Assembly (NCBI GenBank): GCA_032768795.1
Contig: CP136494.1
Coordinates: 2,232,001 to 2,296,000 of the forward strand
Origin: Tremella fuciformis
Taxonomy: Eukaryota; Basidiomycota; Tremellomycetes; Tremellales; Tremellaceae
DNA length: 64,000 bases
Direction of reading: 5' to 3'
Shown in pieces: positions 1 through 11,201 of this stretch (positions within the stretch are counted from its first letter, which is position 1; each line of letters begins with the position of its first letter). The translations under genes and the position numbers were made by a program. Under the pieces are notes generated by a model that saw only the letters and a list, made by a program, of their open reading frames with translations, had not been told where the DNA came from and made no database searches.

Positions 1-253
1 CGGCAAACAAGAGGAAAAACAATATCGGAAAGTGTATCACGAAACGAAGGTCATGTATCAGGGTGTGCATCAGGGCGAGAGAGACTGACCGGCTGAGTGG
101 AAGTCTAACATCTAACCTGGTCTAGACACCATCAAGACAGCAAGTACACTGACGGTTCTCAGCGCATGACTCGAGAGAGAGAGAGAGACGCAGGCTGGAG
201 ACAGTCCTGTTCTTCTCGGTCGGCCTTGACGGGCAACCTCTGTAGCATCACCA
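1..253. other. 3' flank of the SPF30-like gene
   Basis: No coding region is supported here. The stretch holds only the region downstream of the SPF30-like stop codon, with a short GA dinucleotide run at about 172-188. Confidence 0.5.
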
Positions 254-1149
254 TTACGCATCTTCGGCATCACGGTCAAACTTGTGCTTGCCCATCCGCT
301 CGTAATTGGTGACGCCCTTGCCGGATCCCGTGACGCCGACTGCACGTCAGCACAGTGCAAGCGTGCACCATCAGAAAGGACAGACCTCTTCCTGCGGGAT
401 TATCATTGGTGCGAAACACCGACTTGCCCTCGAGACTGGCCGTCAGTCTCGCCCTGCCCGCAAAAGAAGGAGGGGCTCACCCGGCAATGTGGATCCCCTT
501 CTTCTGGGCCTTCTTGCCAAACTTGTCCCACGCGCTCTTCTTATCCTTCACCTCGTCCGCCCTGGCCTTCTGCGAGGCCATCCACTTCTCGCCCTTGAGC
601 TTCTTCTTCTCCTTTTCCCGGTCGCTCAGCTGCTCGGCGCCGCGCTTGGCGCTCTGCGCCACGGGCACAGGGGCGTTGGGGTCGTGTGGGCGCAGCGAGG
701 CGAGGGGCACGTTGGTGGATGACGAGTAGCCCTTGAAGGTGATGGTGAAGAGGGGCGAGTCCTGCGAGCCCGTCACGGCGTTGATGCGCGCGGGGTACCT
801 GCGCGTCAGTCAACACTATCGCTCTGAGTTGCGTGACTCACCACTTGCCGTCCTTGTACTTGGCCATGCAGTCCATGCCGGCCTTGTACTCGCCTTGATC
901 TTGCCAGTTGCCACTTGTCGCCGCGGCCTCCTTGCCCTTGCCCTTTGCCGCTCCGGCTCCGGGTCCGGCGCCAGCGGCGGCTTTGGACGAGCTGGCTTTG
1001 GACGACGAGCCGAGGGCGGTCTCGGTGAGGGTGATGATGTCGAGCAGCTCGTCTTTGAGCTTGAGGAGCGATTCGTCGTCTGGTTTTCCCTCGAGGGAGA
1101 GGTTGACATACGCCAGCTGGTCTCGGTAGGTACGGAGTTCGGCTTCCAT
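254..1149 (-). CDS. SPF30/SMNDC1-like splicing factor with Tudor domain
   Basis: Probable survival-motor-neuron-related splicing factor 30, which acts in spliceosome assembly in the nucleus. The start at 1149 (MEAELRTYRDQL) is the usual family N-terminus. An Ala/Gly/Lys-rich linker follows, then a Tudor domain (CMAKYKDGKW joined across an intron to YPARINAV, then FTITFKGYSSS), which in the family binds dimethyl-arginine on Sm proteins. A charged Lys-rich segment and the diagnostic C-terminus follow (KSVFRT, then VGVTGSGKGVTNYERMGKH). At least three short introns are needed: W|Y near 841, one after the KKGIHIAG segment near 480, and one before VGVTGSG near 365. It is divergent from the MRT4-like gene, with about 250 bp between start codons. 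Housekeeping gene; nothing looks broken. Confidence 0.88.
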
Positions 1150-1403
1150 GTTGGCTCTGGTTTCAGGGCTCTGAGATCTTTGCAAGGGGACTGTAGGATG
1201 ATGATAGAGGACTGGTTCGACAGAAGACGCTCTGGGCGATGCAAAGAAACGGATGGTCGTCGACGAACCGCCGTCGAAGAAAGGCTCACCCAACAGTACA
1301 GGTTACGTAATTTGTACTCCCCTCGCATCGTTCGGAGCCGGGCCCAAAATTTAGAAAGAGACCGTGTCGGCCACTACACCGTACACTCACAGCACCGCTC
1401 ACC

Positions 1404-2287
1404 ATGCCCAGATCAAAGCGCCAAAAGCTCACGACGCTATCCAAGACCGACCGCCGGTCGACCAAGGCCTCCAAAGCGTCTCTCGTCAACGAGCTGCGCG
1501 CGCAGATTGACGCGTTCGACCATGTGTGGCTGTTCTCGGTCGGGGACATGCGCAACGAGGGGCTGAAGGAGGTGCGCGCGCAGTGGAGAGGGACGGGCCG
1601 GTTCTTCTTTGGCAAGGGCAAGGTCATGGCCAAGGCGCTTGGGGACACGGAGGAGATAGAGTATCAGGAGGGTCTGGCGGAGCTGGCCAAGGTGCGTTGC
1701 TCCTATTAGGGGGGTGGTGCTGATGCGGTAGCGGATCAAAGGCCCCGTCGGGCTGTTCCTCACGTCGTGGCCGGTGGGCGAGACGAAGGAGTGGTTCGAG
1801 ACGTGGTCGAAGAAGGAGTATGCGCGGATGGGCGCCAAAGCCTCGACGAGCATCACGCTTCCTGAAGGTGAGCAGTCGGTCGCGGGGTGCGATGTCGGGA
1901 TGGAAAGTCGATGTTGATCGGTAGGACCGATACTCACCCCGTACACCGAGCCTGCGTCGGGCGACCCGTTCCCGCACTCGATGGAGCCGCAATTGCGCCA
2001 ATTGGGCCTCGCCACCGCGCTCGTCAAGGGCGTGCCGGCGCTCAACCACCCGCATGCTCTTTGCCGGGACGGTGAGAAACTGAGCAGCGAGCAGTGCAGG
2101 ATTCTCAAGCTGCTGGGCGTGCAGATGGCCGTCAGTGCCTTGTCTAGATGACAGAGAAGGGGCACGAGCTGACGGGCAGGAGTTCCGGATACACCTCGGA
2201 TCAAGGTGGTCGAAAGACGGCGGATTTGTCGCGGGCGACGACGTCTCAGCGGGCAGCGACGACGACGCGGACATGGACGAGGATTAG
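1404..2287 (+). CDS. MRT4-like ribosome assembly factor
   Basis: Probable mRNA-turnover protein 4 homologue. This nucleolar uL10-like protein acts in 60S subunit assembly and is replaced there by the stalk protein P0. The N-terminus MPRSKRQKLTTLSKT and the following LFSVGDMRNEGLKEVR and FFFGKGKVMAKALG segments are typical. Exon 2 (RIKGPVGLFLTSWP) and exon 3 (PHSMEPQLRQLGLATALVKG) continue the L10-like fold. The last exon is EFRIHLGSRWSKDGG followed by an acidic tail ending DDADMDED. Three GT-AG introns are visible: about 1693-1733, after SITLPEG near 1867, and about 2132-2180. The acidic tail fits the family. Its 3' end converges on the first NmrA-like gene. Confidence 0.9.
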
Positions 2288-2398
2288 GTGTATTGTATTC
2301 CGACTGTAACTACGATCTCACGAGTGGTGCGCGCCCCTCACACCCACGGCAATGCATGCATATATTGGCTGCACGGTCCTCGGACGACTACGAGAGGA

Positions 2399-3452
2399 TC
2401 AGACGAATTGCCGAGCGACTTCCACCAGTGGGGTCCCCTTGCCTTCGTACCCCTCGACCGGCACGGCCTGGGGGTACCCCCACTCGCCGGTCTCCCAGTG
2501 GTGCTTGTAAGTAGCGACGACAGGGCCGAACGGCGCGTCGGCATAGTCGGCGTCTTTCGCGGCCTGGTCGTAGTCTGTCACGGTGGGCGCGGTGCCGTGC
2601 AGGGCGGTGAAGAGGTCGACGAGATCCTGACCGGTAGGAAGGTAAGTGACGGCGGAGAACTCGGCATTCTTGAGCTCGGCAACGGGCAGGGTGGTCAGCT
2701 GGGCGAGGGCCGCACCGAGGTGGTCCATAGTTCTGCGCGTCAGCGTGGGGCAGATCGGACGGACCGGGAGCGGAGATGGAGACCTACGTGATGGCCACTG
2801 GGTGGGCGAGCATGCGCTTGTTGGCCTGCAGCGCGTTGCCTTTGAAGTTGGCGACGAACCTGTCGGTCAGAATCAGAGAGCACAAAAATGTCGCGGTCTG
2901 CTGTGGGAGGCGTACCCGACCTGGAAGAACCAGTGGAGGAAGATGCCGGTGTAGACGTGCGTGATGCTCACACCGAGCTCGGCGGCCTTGACAAAGGTCG
3001 CGCCGAGGATGCCGGCGAGGGGCGCGAGGGCGGGGTGGGCCAGGTCTTGCGGGGTCATCTTGAGGCTGTAGGCGGCGGGGATGAAGGTGATAAAGTCTAG
3101 CGAGCGGCTGAAGATCTCGACGAGGCGCACCTCTGCGCTGGCGGCTTGCAGGCTGAGACCCGAGCTGTCGTGCTGTCAGCTGCAGCCCTTTAAGCAGCGA
3201 GGAGCAGGGGGACATGACACACATGAGGATCTGCACGCCGGCGACGGCCTTCTCGAGCGCTTCTTGCTCGCCGTCGAGGTCGACCTCGACTATGCGGGCC
3301 GTGCCGACCTTGCCAGTGAGGCGGGACGACGTGCCCGGCCGGACGAGCAGGACGAGGTCGATCTTGCCTGCTGTGCGCAGTGGGAGGAGGTACTTGAGGC
3401 TGGCCGAGCCGACCGCGCCCCCCGGGGCGAGAAACGCCACGGTGCGAGACAT
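2399..3452 (-). CDS. NmrA-like NAD(P)-binding protein (copy 1)
   Basis: NmrA/isoflavone-reductase-like atypical short-chain dehydrogenase. The start at 3452 (MSRTVAFLAPGGAVGSA) places the dinucleotide-binding glycine motif directly at the N-terminus, so I prefer it to an in-frame Met 22 codons upstream. Later blocks are SLDFITFIPAAYSLKM, ELGVSITHVYTGIF and, in the last exon, LGAALAQLTTLPVAE to YEGKGTPLVEVARQFV. Three or four introns separate these blocks. A TATAAA-like box lies on the minus strand at 3591-3596. It is a tandem duplicate of the next gene (3893-4942). The substrate cannot be read; such proteins act as reductases or redox-sensing regulators. Confidence 0.75.
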
Positions 3453-3892
3453 GTCTTGTAGGTGAACTGCTTGTGGGTGACGGGATTGAGCGCGACGGTA
3501 AGCAGCCGAGACTGTCAAGAGCTCTGATCAGAGGCGAGATGGGATTGTTCGAGCGAGTGCTGCCTCTCTATCGAGCTGGAACTGACCCTCTTTATACCTT
3601 GCTGGCGACGCCAAGCTGACCCATCCGTGAGTACCGCAGCGCCCCTGCAACCGTTCATCTTACCAATCCGTGCATCGTGATGGTGACCATCGATCGCTAT
3701 GTGTCCCTCGTCCGACGCCGTGTATCGCCAGACAGATGCATACGAGCAGCCTTCAATGAGGTGTCGCCCATGCGCCGTGGCGAGATGTGAAACCCACGGA
3801 TGACCAATCCATGGAGAAAGGAGTCTGTTCCTGAATCGCTTCTTTCTCCGTCCTGTCTGCGCTCTCTAGCAAAAAGTCTGGTTACGTGCGCA
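3453..3892. other. Intergenic region between the NmrA-like copies
   Basis: Contains the promoter of NmrA copy 1, with a TATAAA on the minus strand at 3591-3596, and the 3' flank of copy 2. I see no gene or repeat. Confidence 0.5.
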
Positions 3893-4942
3893 CTACAGCC
3901 ACTTCTTCGCAATCTGCTCTACAGTCTCCCCTTTGCCCTCGTACGTCTCGACCGGGACCTGGGCCGGGTAGTCCCACTTGCCCGTCTCCCAGTGCCGCTT
4001 GTACGTGGCGGTGACCGGCCCGAAGGGCGGGCTGGCAGCATCGGCCTCCCTGGCGGCATCGTCGTAGTCCAGAACGCTGGGCGCGGTGCCGTTGTGCAGG
4101 TTGGTGAAGGCCTGGACGAGCTCGCGGCCGGTGGGCGTGATCGTGATGGCGGCGAACTTCTTGCCGGCCGTCTCGGCAGGGGGAAGTGCGGCGAGGTGCG
4201 CGAGCGCGGCGCCCAGGTGGTCCATCGTCCTTGGGAGTCAGCTCGACCATCGCGGAGCCTACATGGGGAAGGAGGCGGAGGGGCACTCACGTCAGGGGCA
4301 GGCCGTGCTCGAGCATGCCGGCGTTGGCCTGCAGCACATTCTCCTTGATGTCCGAGCCGGCAAATCTGCACTCAGCGTCACTCCTAGGATGGTTAGGGGG
4401 GTAGGATGCGCACTTGAGAGCGAAGAAGAACTCGTCGAATATGCCCGTGAAGAGGTGGGCGACGCCCACGCCCAGCGTCTCGGCGCGGGTGAAGAACTGC
4501 GTGACGACGGCGTCGAGCATGGCCTTGAGGGCGGGATGGGTCATATCCTCGGGTGCGAAGCGCATGCTGAAGGCGGCCGGGATGAACGTGCCAAAGCCCG
4601 GCAGCTTGCCTGCGGCCTCGAGCAGGGCGACCTGGGCGGCAAAGCCGGTCATGTTGACGCACGAGCTGTGATGAGCATTGTCCATCCGCCCGTATGAGAG
4701 AGTGGGAGGACGCACACGATGACCTGGACCCCCTGGATGGCATTGAGGACCTCGTCCGCGTCGCCCTCAAAGTCGAGCTCGACGACCTTGGCGCCTCCCA
4801 CCTCGGGCAGGCGGCCCTTGGAGCCCGGGCGGATGAGCAGGACAAGCTTGACCTTGCCGGCGCTCTGGGCCTGGAGGAGGTACTTGAGGGCGGCGGAGCC
4901 TACCCGACCGAACGGGGCGAGCAGGGCCACAGTGTTGACCAT
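3893..4942 (-). CDS. NmrA-like NAD(P)-binding protein (copy 2)
   Basis: Tandem paralogue of 2399-3452, with the same exon layout and matching blocks. The start is MVNTVALLAPFGRVGSAALK with the nucleotide-binding glycine motif. Then come LPGFGTFIPAAFSMRF, VGVAHLFTGIFDEFFF and LGAALAHLAALPPAE, ending YEGKGETVEQIAKKWL. The start at 4942 aligns with the start chosen for copy 1. A TATATAAG box on the minus strand near 5014-5021, about 75 bp upstream, supports it. Extra Met codons upstream (to 4987) lie between this box and the start and are less likely. Role unknown beyond the fold; the two copies may have split substrates or regulation. Confidence 0.75.
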
Positions 4943-5419
4943 GATTGTGAGTGGGGTGTGAGCGGCTGTTTGGAGGGGAGAGAGCATCTGTGCATAGGGC
5001 AGACGCCTGCGACTTATATATTATTGCCTCGCTGGTGGCCTACATCTCGCAAAGACATGCAGATCAGACGGTGTGGACAGCCAACATTTGGCGATAACCT
5101 ACGGCGATCCCCAGTCGGTCCTGTCGAGGCCGACGGGCAGTGATCCGAAAGTTTATTTCAGGAGAGGGGCTCCTGGAATCGTGGCTGGTCTCGCACGCCG
5201 GCGGCCAGTGGTCGGCTTAAGTAAGAGCTCACGCCGCCTGCAATCTCGGTCTCGTCAGGGATCCGAGGCGACAACGCCGGCGGTCTGAGGGGACAGGTGA
5301 CCGACCGCGTGACTGACTGACCGACCGACCGGAAGCTCGTCATAGCATCGAGGAGCTGCAGAATAAGACAAATTCGACGATCCCGCCATCTACTTCTATG
5401 GTCTCTACTGCCACTAGAG
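4943..5419. other. Intergenic region, promoter of NmrA copy 2
   Basis: Holds the TATATAAG box of NmrA copy 2 (minus strand, about 5014-5021) and the 3' flank of the first permease. Low-complexity GACTGACCGACC-like repeats occur around 5310-5330. No gene seen. Confidence 0.45.
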
Positions 5420-7316
5420 CTACGTGCTTCGAATTAGAGCGTCCGGCGGTCCCGCGTACACCTTGTGCGCATAGATATAGTACCACACGGCCGAGAAGAC
5501 CGCAAAGAAAGCCAGCACGACGCTTGCGTAGTTCATGGAATCCGCAGTGACCGGCAGGGAGATTGGCTACTCGTCAGCTAGAGGAGCGAGTCAATGACCG
5601 CACTAGACGCACCATGCTGAACAGGACACAGGCGAGCGCGGTCCAGAACACCATGACCCAATTCGCGAGAGGACCCCAGAACCGCGAGCCAAACGGTGCG
5701 CCGGCGATCTTGCGCCGGCGGTCGGCCATGCTGCACAGGACGGGAATCGAGTAGGCGATGGCGAATGCAATAACGGCCACGCCGGCAAAGGCGTTGAAGG
5801 TGGTTGCGTTACCGAGACGGATGAGGATGAGCAGCATCTGGGCGGTGATGCAGAGCGCGATGGCAGCGGGGATATTGCCGCTCGGCGTGACCTGCGCCCA
5901 GAGGCGGGAGGCCGGGAGGGCGTGATCGCGGGAGAACGACCAGACGAGACGGGAGGCAGCCGTGTTGCTGGCGATGAGGCAGTTGAAGCCGATGATGATG
6001 ACGCCAACGAGGAGGATGACGGCGCCGACGTTCGAGCCGAGGACCAGCTGGAAGGCGGTCGCGATGGACGTGCCGCCGGCTAGGGGTCCATCAGCATCTC
6101 CCTGGCGCCTCGAGCGTTCTCCAGGACTCACGTGCCGCGATGAGGGTGGCGATGTCTGCCATGGTGAAGTTGAGGGTGAGGGCGAAGCACCAGGCGAGCA
6201 CGAGGGAGAAGGGGACGCTGAGCACCATGGCGCGCGGGATTGTCCGTTCTGGGCGGTGCACCTCTTCCGACATGGAGCTGATGAGTCCCACTGCACAGTT
6301 GGTCTGGTCTCACTTAGCACGTCTTCTTGCGACTCCCGCTCATGCCGGCGAGGAGCAGCACTCACGTAGGCTGCGGGCAGGCAGCCGATGAAGAAGGTCC
6401 ACCCGGCGCCCCAACCAGAGAAGCTCGAGTCGTAGTGCCCAAAGGCGTAGGCGGCCGAATGCCTGCCGGCCTTGGCGCGGACCGCCAGGGCGATCACCAT
6501 GGAGGTCTCAACGATCCAGATGACGAACGTGGCGAGATAGTCGATGATGGGAAGGATTCTCGGCGCCTTACGTCAGGCTCGGCGACTCAGAGATGCTTAG
6601 GGGTGCTCACGAAGACGATGGGAATGGCCGAGAGGAGTTCAAAGCCATAGGCGATGACGACGTACAGCCAGGCCGGCGGCACGTAGTCGGGGTTGTAGAT
6701 GTTGATGCACCCCACGACCAGCGTCGCATTCCCAAAGGCGACAGAGACGGCTGACAGCAGGGCACCGGTGACGAACTGTCGTCAGCTGCGGGCTGAAGTG
6801 GACCTTGTCAAGCCCAACGCACCAGCCAGCCGGTCACGTATGACAGGGGTGTGCGGACAGATCTGGGTGCGAGCTGGAACGTCCAGTAGCTGTGCGGCCG
6901 TCAGCATGTCCGCCATTGCCAACATGGGGCATCGAGGGACTGACTATGGCCCGGCCGAGGTGGGAAACCTCGAGGCGATCTCGCCGACGGAGAACGCGAC
7001 CGACAAGGTGCACAAGGCAACAAAGAGGGGTCCCCAGAAGAACGTCGCGGGTCCGCCGCCGATCAGCGCGGTGTAAAAGGACGTCGAGAAGCCAAAGGGG
7101 ATCGCGAAGACTGCGCATCAGCCTGCCTCCCGTCTTCCACTTTCTTCTGGCGAGCTGACTGGTCAGGGTCATGTTGAAGATGTGCGCAAAGCCCCGTATG
7201 CGCTTGAGCTCGGGCGCATAGCCCAGCTCCTTGAGCTCGACATCGTCGACCTCGGCGTCGTTCTCAAGCACAGCAGGCACCTTTTGGTCCTTGTCGTCCT
7301 GCGGTGCTGTAGACAT
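5420..7316 (-). CDS. APC-family amino acid/GABA/choline permease (copy 1)
   Basis: Plasma-membrane permease of the amino acid-polyamine-organocation superfamily, of the fungal GABA/choline (UGA4/HNM1) type. The N-terminal tail contains VELKELGYAPELKRIRGFAH, just before TM1. Next comes FAIPFGFSTSFYTALIGGGP, then SVGEIASRFPTSAGPYYWTF split by an intron. Later helices include MGLISSMSEEVHRPERTIP, GFNCLIASNTAASRLVWSFS and FAGVAVIAFAIAYSIPVL. The last exon reads SLPVTADSMNYASVVLAFF to YYIYAHKVYAGPPDAL. At least six short introns. It lies head-to-tail with its paralogue at 7776-9543. Substrate not determinable; GABA, choline or other amines are candidates given the nearby amine oxidase. Confidence 0.82.
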
Positions 7317-7775
7317 GGCGCAAGACGGGCTCTTCCTTTCCCTCGACAGTGGAGATCAATCGAGATGCACTGAATATCCAGCAGTGAGTGTAAGACAGAG
7401 TCCGAATGGGTGTCATCATCTCTCGTTCCCCTATCCGCCCAAAGACTAGCTGCATCGGACGTGAGAAGTTCGCTTAGAGTCACACGACCGCTCCAAGAAG
7501 CAAAAAAGCACGTCAAAGAGGGAGACGCTATTGCGATGGGCCTTGGCGCAGAACCCTGATCAGCTGCTGCCGGTGCCTGAATGTATTTAGGCCAAAGGAA
7601 GGTCCTTTCCGGGTTTATCGGGCGTCGGTCTGTTGACTATTCGTACCAGCATCGGTCGCATAACTCATCCCCAAGAAGCAACTACAATACGTCAAGAAGA
7701 CAGCTAAATTCTATGACCAGCACACCCAACACGCCCTCAGTCCTCTCACTTCTCTCACACCTTGAGCTCATCTGC
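7317..7775. other. Intergenic region between the two permeases
   Basis: Promoter of permease copy 1 and 3' flank of copy 2. No gene or clear regulatory site identified. Confidence 0.4.
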
Positions 7776-9543
7776 TCACTTTTCCCCATAGCCCTCCACG
7801 TGGATCAAGGCGTCCGGCGGGCCCTTGTACACCTTGTGCGCGTACACGTAGTACCATATGGCCGAGAAGACGACAAAGAACATCAGGACGACAGACGCGT
7901 AGTTCATCGAAGTCGCGGTGACAGGCAATGCGACCGGCATGCTGAAGAGCACGGTGGCGAAGCATGTCCAAACGATCATGAGCACGTTGGAGACGGGGCC
8001 GAAGAGACGGTTGCCGAAGGGCGCACTCGAGATGGCCTTGCGGCCCTCGAACATGCTGCAGGCGACCGGTATGGCGTAGGCGATACCAAAGGCGATGACG
8101 GCAACGCCTGCAAAGGCATTGAAAGCAGTGGTGCTGCCGAGGTTGATGAGCATGAGGAGCATCTGGATCAAGGTGCTGACGGCGATCGCGGCGGGGACGT
8201 TGCCCGAGGGCGAGACGCGCGACCACCATTTGGATCCGGGCACCGCGTGGTCGCGGGAGAAGGACCAGAGCAGACGCGAGGCGGCGAGGTTGTTGGCGAC
8301 AGCGCAGAAGTAGCCGATACTGATGAGCCCCACGAGCAGGATGATCGCCCCGGCGTCGTTGCCGACAATGAGCTTGAGAGCAAGGGCGATCGACACGCCG
8401 CCGGCTGACGGTCAGACCTCAAGCCAGAAAGGGCGGTGTGACTCACGGGCATTGATCAGGGTGGCAATGTCGGGGAGTGTGAAGTTGAAAGGCAAGACGA
8501 GGATCCAGGACAGGATGAGCGCCACGGGCGTCCCCATTATCATGGCTTTCGGGATGTTGCGCTCGGGATGTCGGACCTCCTCCGACATGGCGGTCACCAG
8601 TCCTATGCCGCAGTTAGTCTGTGGATCAGTCTGGCAAACCTCGGTCGAAGAGGGAGCTGACATAGGCGGGCGGGAGACAGCCAATGAAGAAGGTCCAGAA
8701 GCGGCCCCAGCCGGAGAAGCTGACGTCGTAGTGGGTGAAAGCGAACGACGCCGAGCGCCGGCCATCTTTGGCACGGACCAACAGTGTGATCATGAGCGTG
8801 ATCTCGACGAGCCAAGTCATGACCGAGTTGGCGTAGTCGAAAGCGGGCACCCAGTCGGGAATCTTGGCGAGTCAGGACTCGCTACCAGGGCCAGAGAAGG
8901 GCAGCTTACGATGATCATGGGTGCCACGGCCGCGAGCTCGACGCCGTAGGCGATGACGAGATAGAGCCATGTGGGGATGACATAGTCTGGAAGGTGGATG
9001 TTGATGGCGCCACCGATCATGAGGGCCGTACCGTACGCCACAGAGGTCGAGGACAGGACGATGCCCGTGAGGAAGACCCAACCGGTGACGTACGAGAGTA
9101 GCACACGGAACGACTTTGGTGCCAGCTGAAAGGTCCAGTAATACGGCCCGGCAGAGGTGGGGAAGCGCGAGGCGATCTCGCCGACAGAGTAGCCGACAAC
9201 GAGCGTGGTGACAAAGATGAATACTGGACCCCAGAAGAGGGTGGCCGGTCCGCCACCGACCAGCGCGGTGTAGAAGGCAGACGATATGCCATAAGGTATG
9301 GCAAAGACTTGGTCATCAGTGTGCGCCCCTCTCTCTATGGATCAATGGGTACGAACAAGTGATAGTCATGCTAAAGATGTGACCGAAGGATCGCACACGC
9401 TTGAGCTCGGGCACGTAGCCGAGCTCACGTAGCTCATGGTTATCGTCTGCCACCGGGTGCGGCTCAACGTCTTGGACCTGGACCGAGGACGACGGGAACT
9501 TGTCGGCGGGCGGTGATTCGAGGGGGACGGGTTCAGCAGACAT
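7776..9543 (-). CDS. APC-family amino acid/GABA/choline permease (copy 2)
   Basis: Paralogue of the preceding permease. The start at 9543 (MSAEPVPLESPPADKF) is followed by HELRELGYVPELKRVRSFGH, which matches RELGYAPEL-type tails of the family. Then come IPYGISSAFYTALVGGGPAT, LLSYVTGWVFLTGIVL, TAMSEEVRHPERNIPKAM, VANNLAASRLLWSFSRDH and FAGVAVIAFGIAYAIPVAC. The last exon ends YYVYAHKVYKGPPDALIHVEGYGEK. In-frame Met codons further upstream exist, but the chosen start matches copy 1 in tail length. It has five or more short introns. The C-terminus is a few residues longer than in copy 1. Confidence 0.82.
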
Positions 9544-10003
9544 ATCGTAAGGAATGTCAGTGGGAGGGTGGGCGGATATGAGCGATGGGGAACGAAGAGG
9601 CTCCTCCCCCTCGTCCGTCTCACTTATAAGCCTGACAAAGGTATGCCGTGCCGGACCCCGTGCCCGTGCGTCCGCGGGCATCGTCGATGCTGATACTCGC
9701 CTGTCTCCGTAATTGCTGAGAACGCGGAATTGCAATGATACGCGCGGCAGTCAGCATGACCCCCAGGATAGCAGAAAGACGAATGAGAAGGGTGGCAATT
9801 GCGCGCATCCCCTCAAGACTGAACGTCCAACTTTGCCTTATCATTATCGCCCCTCTTGTCCGCTCGACAGCCGCGAGGAACCCGCGCGGCATTCCCGCGT
9901 CAAATGCGTTTGCAACTACGACGAGCTCCGAGCGCTCCGTCGCCTAATGCTGCGAGGAGACCCAAGGAATAGTGACAGTGCAGATAGGCATCTATGCATG
10001 AAT
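9544..10003. other. Intergenic region upstream of permease copy 2
   Basis: Promoter side of permease copy 2 and 3' flank of the acetyltransferase gene. ORFs here are not conserved-looking; no feature supported. Confidence 0.4.
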
Positions 10004-10870
10004 CTAGCGGTATTTCGCCACGTCATATGTGCCCTTGGGAGGATCGAGCCGCTTGAGGATCTTGGCCGGGACACCGCCAATGACGCAGTAATCGGGAAAG
10101 TCGCCCCGGACAACGGCGCCAGCAGCTACGGTGCAGCCCTTGCCAATCTTCGTGGGAGAGTTGATGATGGATCCACCCCCAATCCAGCAGTCATCTCCGA
10201 TCTCGATCGGGTACGCTCGCTCATAACCGCCTTGTCGCTCATCCACGTCGGCTGCTCATTAGCGGGCTTTCCTTTCAAGGTCGTTTGTACCCTTACTCGA
10301 ATGTGTCGCCGCATAGATGCCCACGCGGGGTCCGCACAGGATCCTCGTGCCAAGCTTGACAGGTGCGGCGTCCAGGATGATCAGGTCCATGTTGGAGTAG
10401 AAGCTGCCCTCGAAGGTGATGTTGGTTCCCTGTTGATAAGCCTCGCTTGCGCAAGAGGAGATGCGGCCGACATAGTCCACATAGAACGGCGGCTCGATCT
10501 CGATGGGCGCCTCCTGGATCTGCTTCAAGGTGATGCCGAACACCTTGGCCAGGAGCTCTTGTCGCTCGTCGGGGCCAAAGTACGCGTCGGGCGGTGACGG
10601 CCACGGGTAGCTGTTGTATTTCTGCATCCACGTTCGGACGCGAAGCCGGCCATGCAGGAGGTCCATGTCAGTCATGGCCAAGTAAGGCAGTCCTTGAGCT
10701 CAGCCATGCTCCATTGAACATACTGACGCCGGGAGCAGCGTACCTTTCACCATTCGCTCTCTCTCGCTGAGTCCCTCACATGCCGCCCATTCTTCCTCCT
10801 GGGTCAATCGCTTCTTTGCCGGGGCCGAAGGAACGACCGCGCCAGATGAGATACCGTTGACAGCAGACAT
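10004..10870 (-). CDS. Maltose/galactoside O-acetyltransferase-like protein
   Basis: Left-handed beta-helix (hexapeptide) O-acetyltransferase of the maltose acetyltransferase family, which transfers acetyl from acetyl-CoA to a sugar hydroxyl. The N-terminal Mac domain spans the first intron: ERERMVKG joined to LPYLAMTDMDLLHGRLR. The hexapeptide region has FYVDYVGRI, NITFEGSFYSNMDLIILD and the catalytic-type His in YAATHS. An intron joins this to TDVDERQGGYERAYPIEIGD, followed by CWIGGGSIINSPTKIGKG and VIGGVPAKILKRLDPP. Two introns are needed. The start may be 10870 (MSAVNGIS) or an in-frame Met at 10906; I chose the one nearer the domain. It is divergent from the PhyH gene at 11202. Confidence 0.85.
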
Positions 10871-11201
10871 GGCACTATAGGTAGAGACTGTCGACAAGGA
10901 CACCAAGAGAAGCTATGTTATGGTCGAATGTGGGACGTCGATGCTCAGGTCGACGGAACGTAGTGGACAACCTCCACTGCGCCGACGGCTTTTACCGCGC
11001 GGCACGCGCAATATGCGACACGCGACTGCGGGACATACGGTCCAGACTGGACGCTATCTACCAGCGCGGCGCGCCGAGTTGGACTCTGCGTGCGTAGGAC
11101 AGACTGGGGGTGGCGGACTCGGGTAGGGTAGAGTACTTGTGCAGAGGGACAATGCATGCTTGTTTGCCGGCCTGAATTCGCTCACGCTGTACCCCGCAAC
11201 C
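10871..11201. promoter_or_regulatory. Divergent promoter region, acetyltransferase / PhyH-1
   Basis: A 331-bp region between two divergent start codons, so it probably holds both promoters. No TATA box or binding site stands out. Confidence 0.4.

Noticed and set aside
733..1566. 277-codon plus-strand ORF over the SPF30-like gene
   Set aside because: It is a frame shadow: the opposite strand encodes a recognisable SPF30-like protein.
5300..5340. GACTGACCGACC-type short repeats as a telomere-like or satellite array
   Set aside because: Too short and imperfect; probably chance low complexity in an intergenic region.
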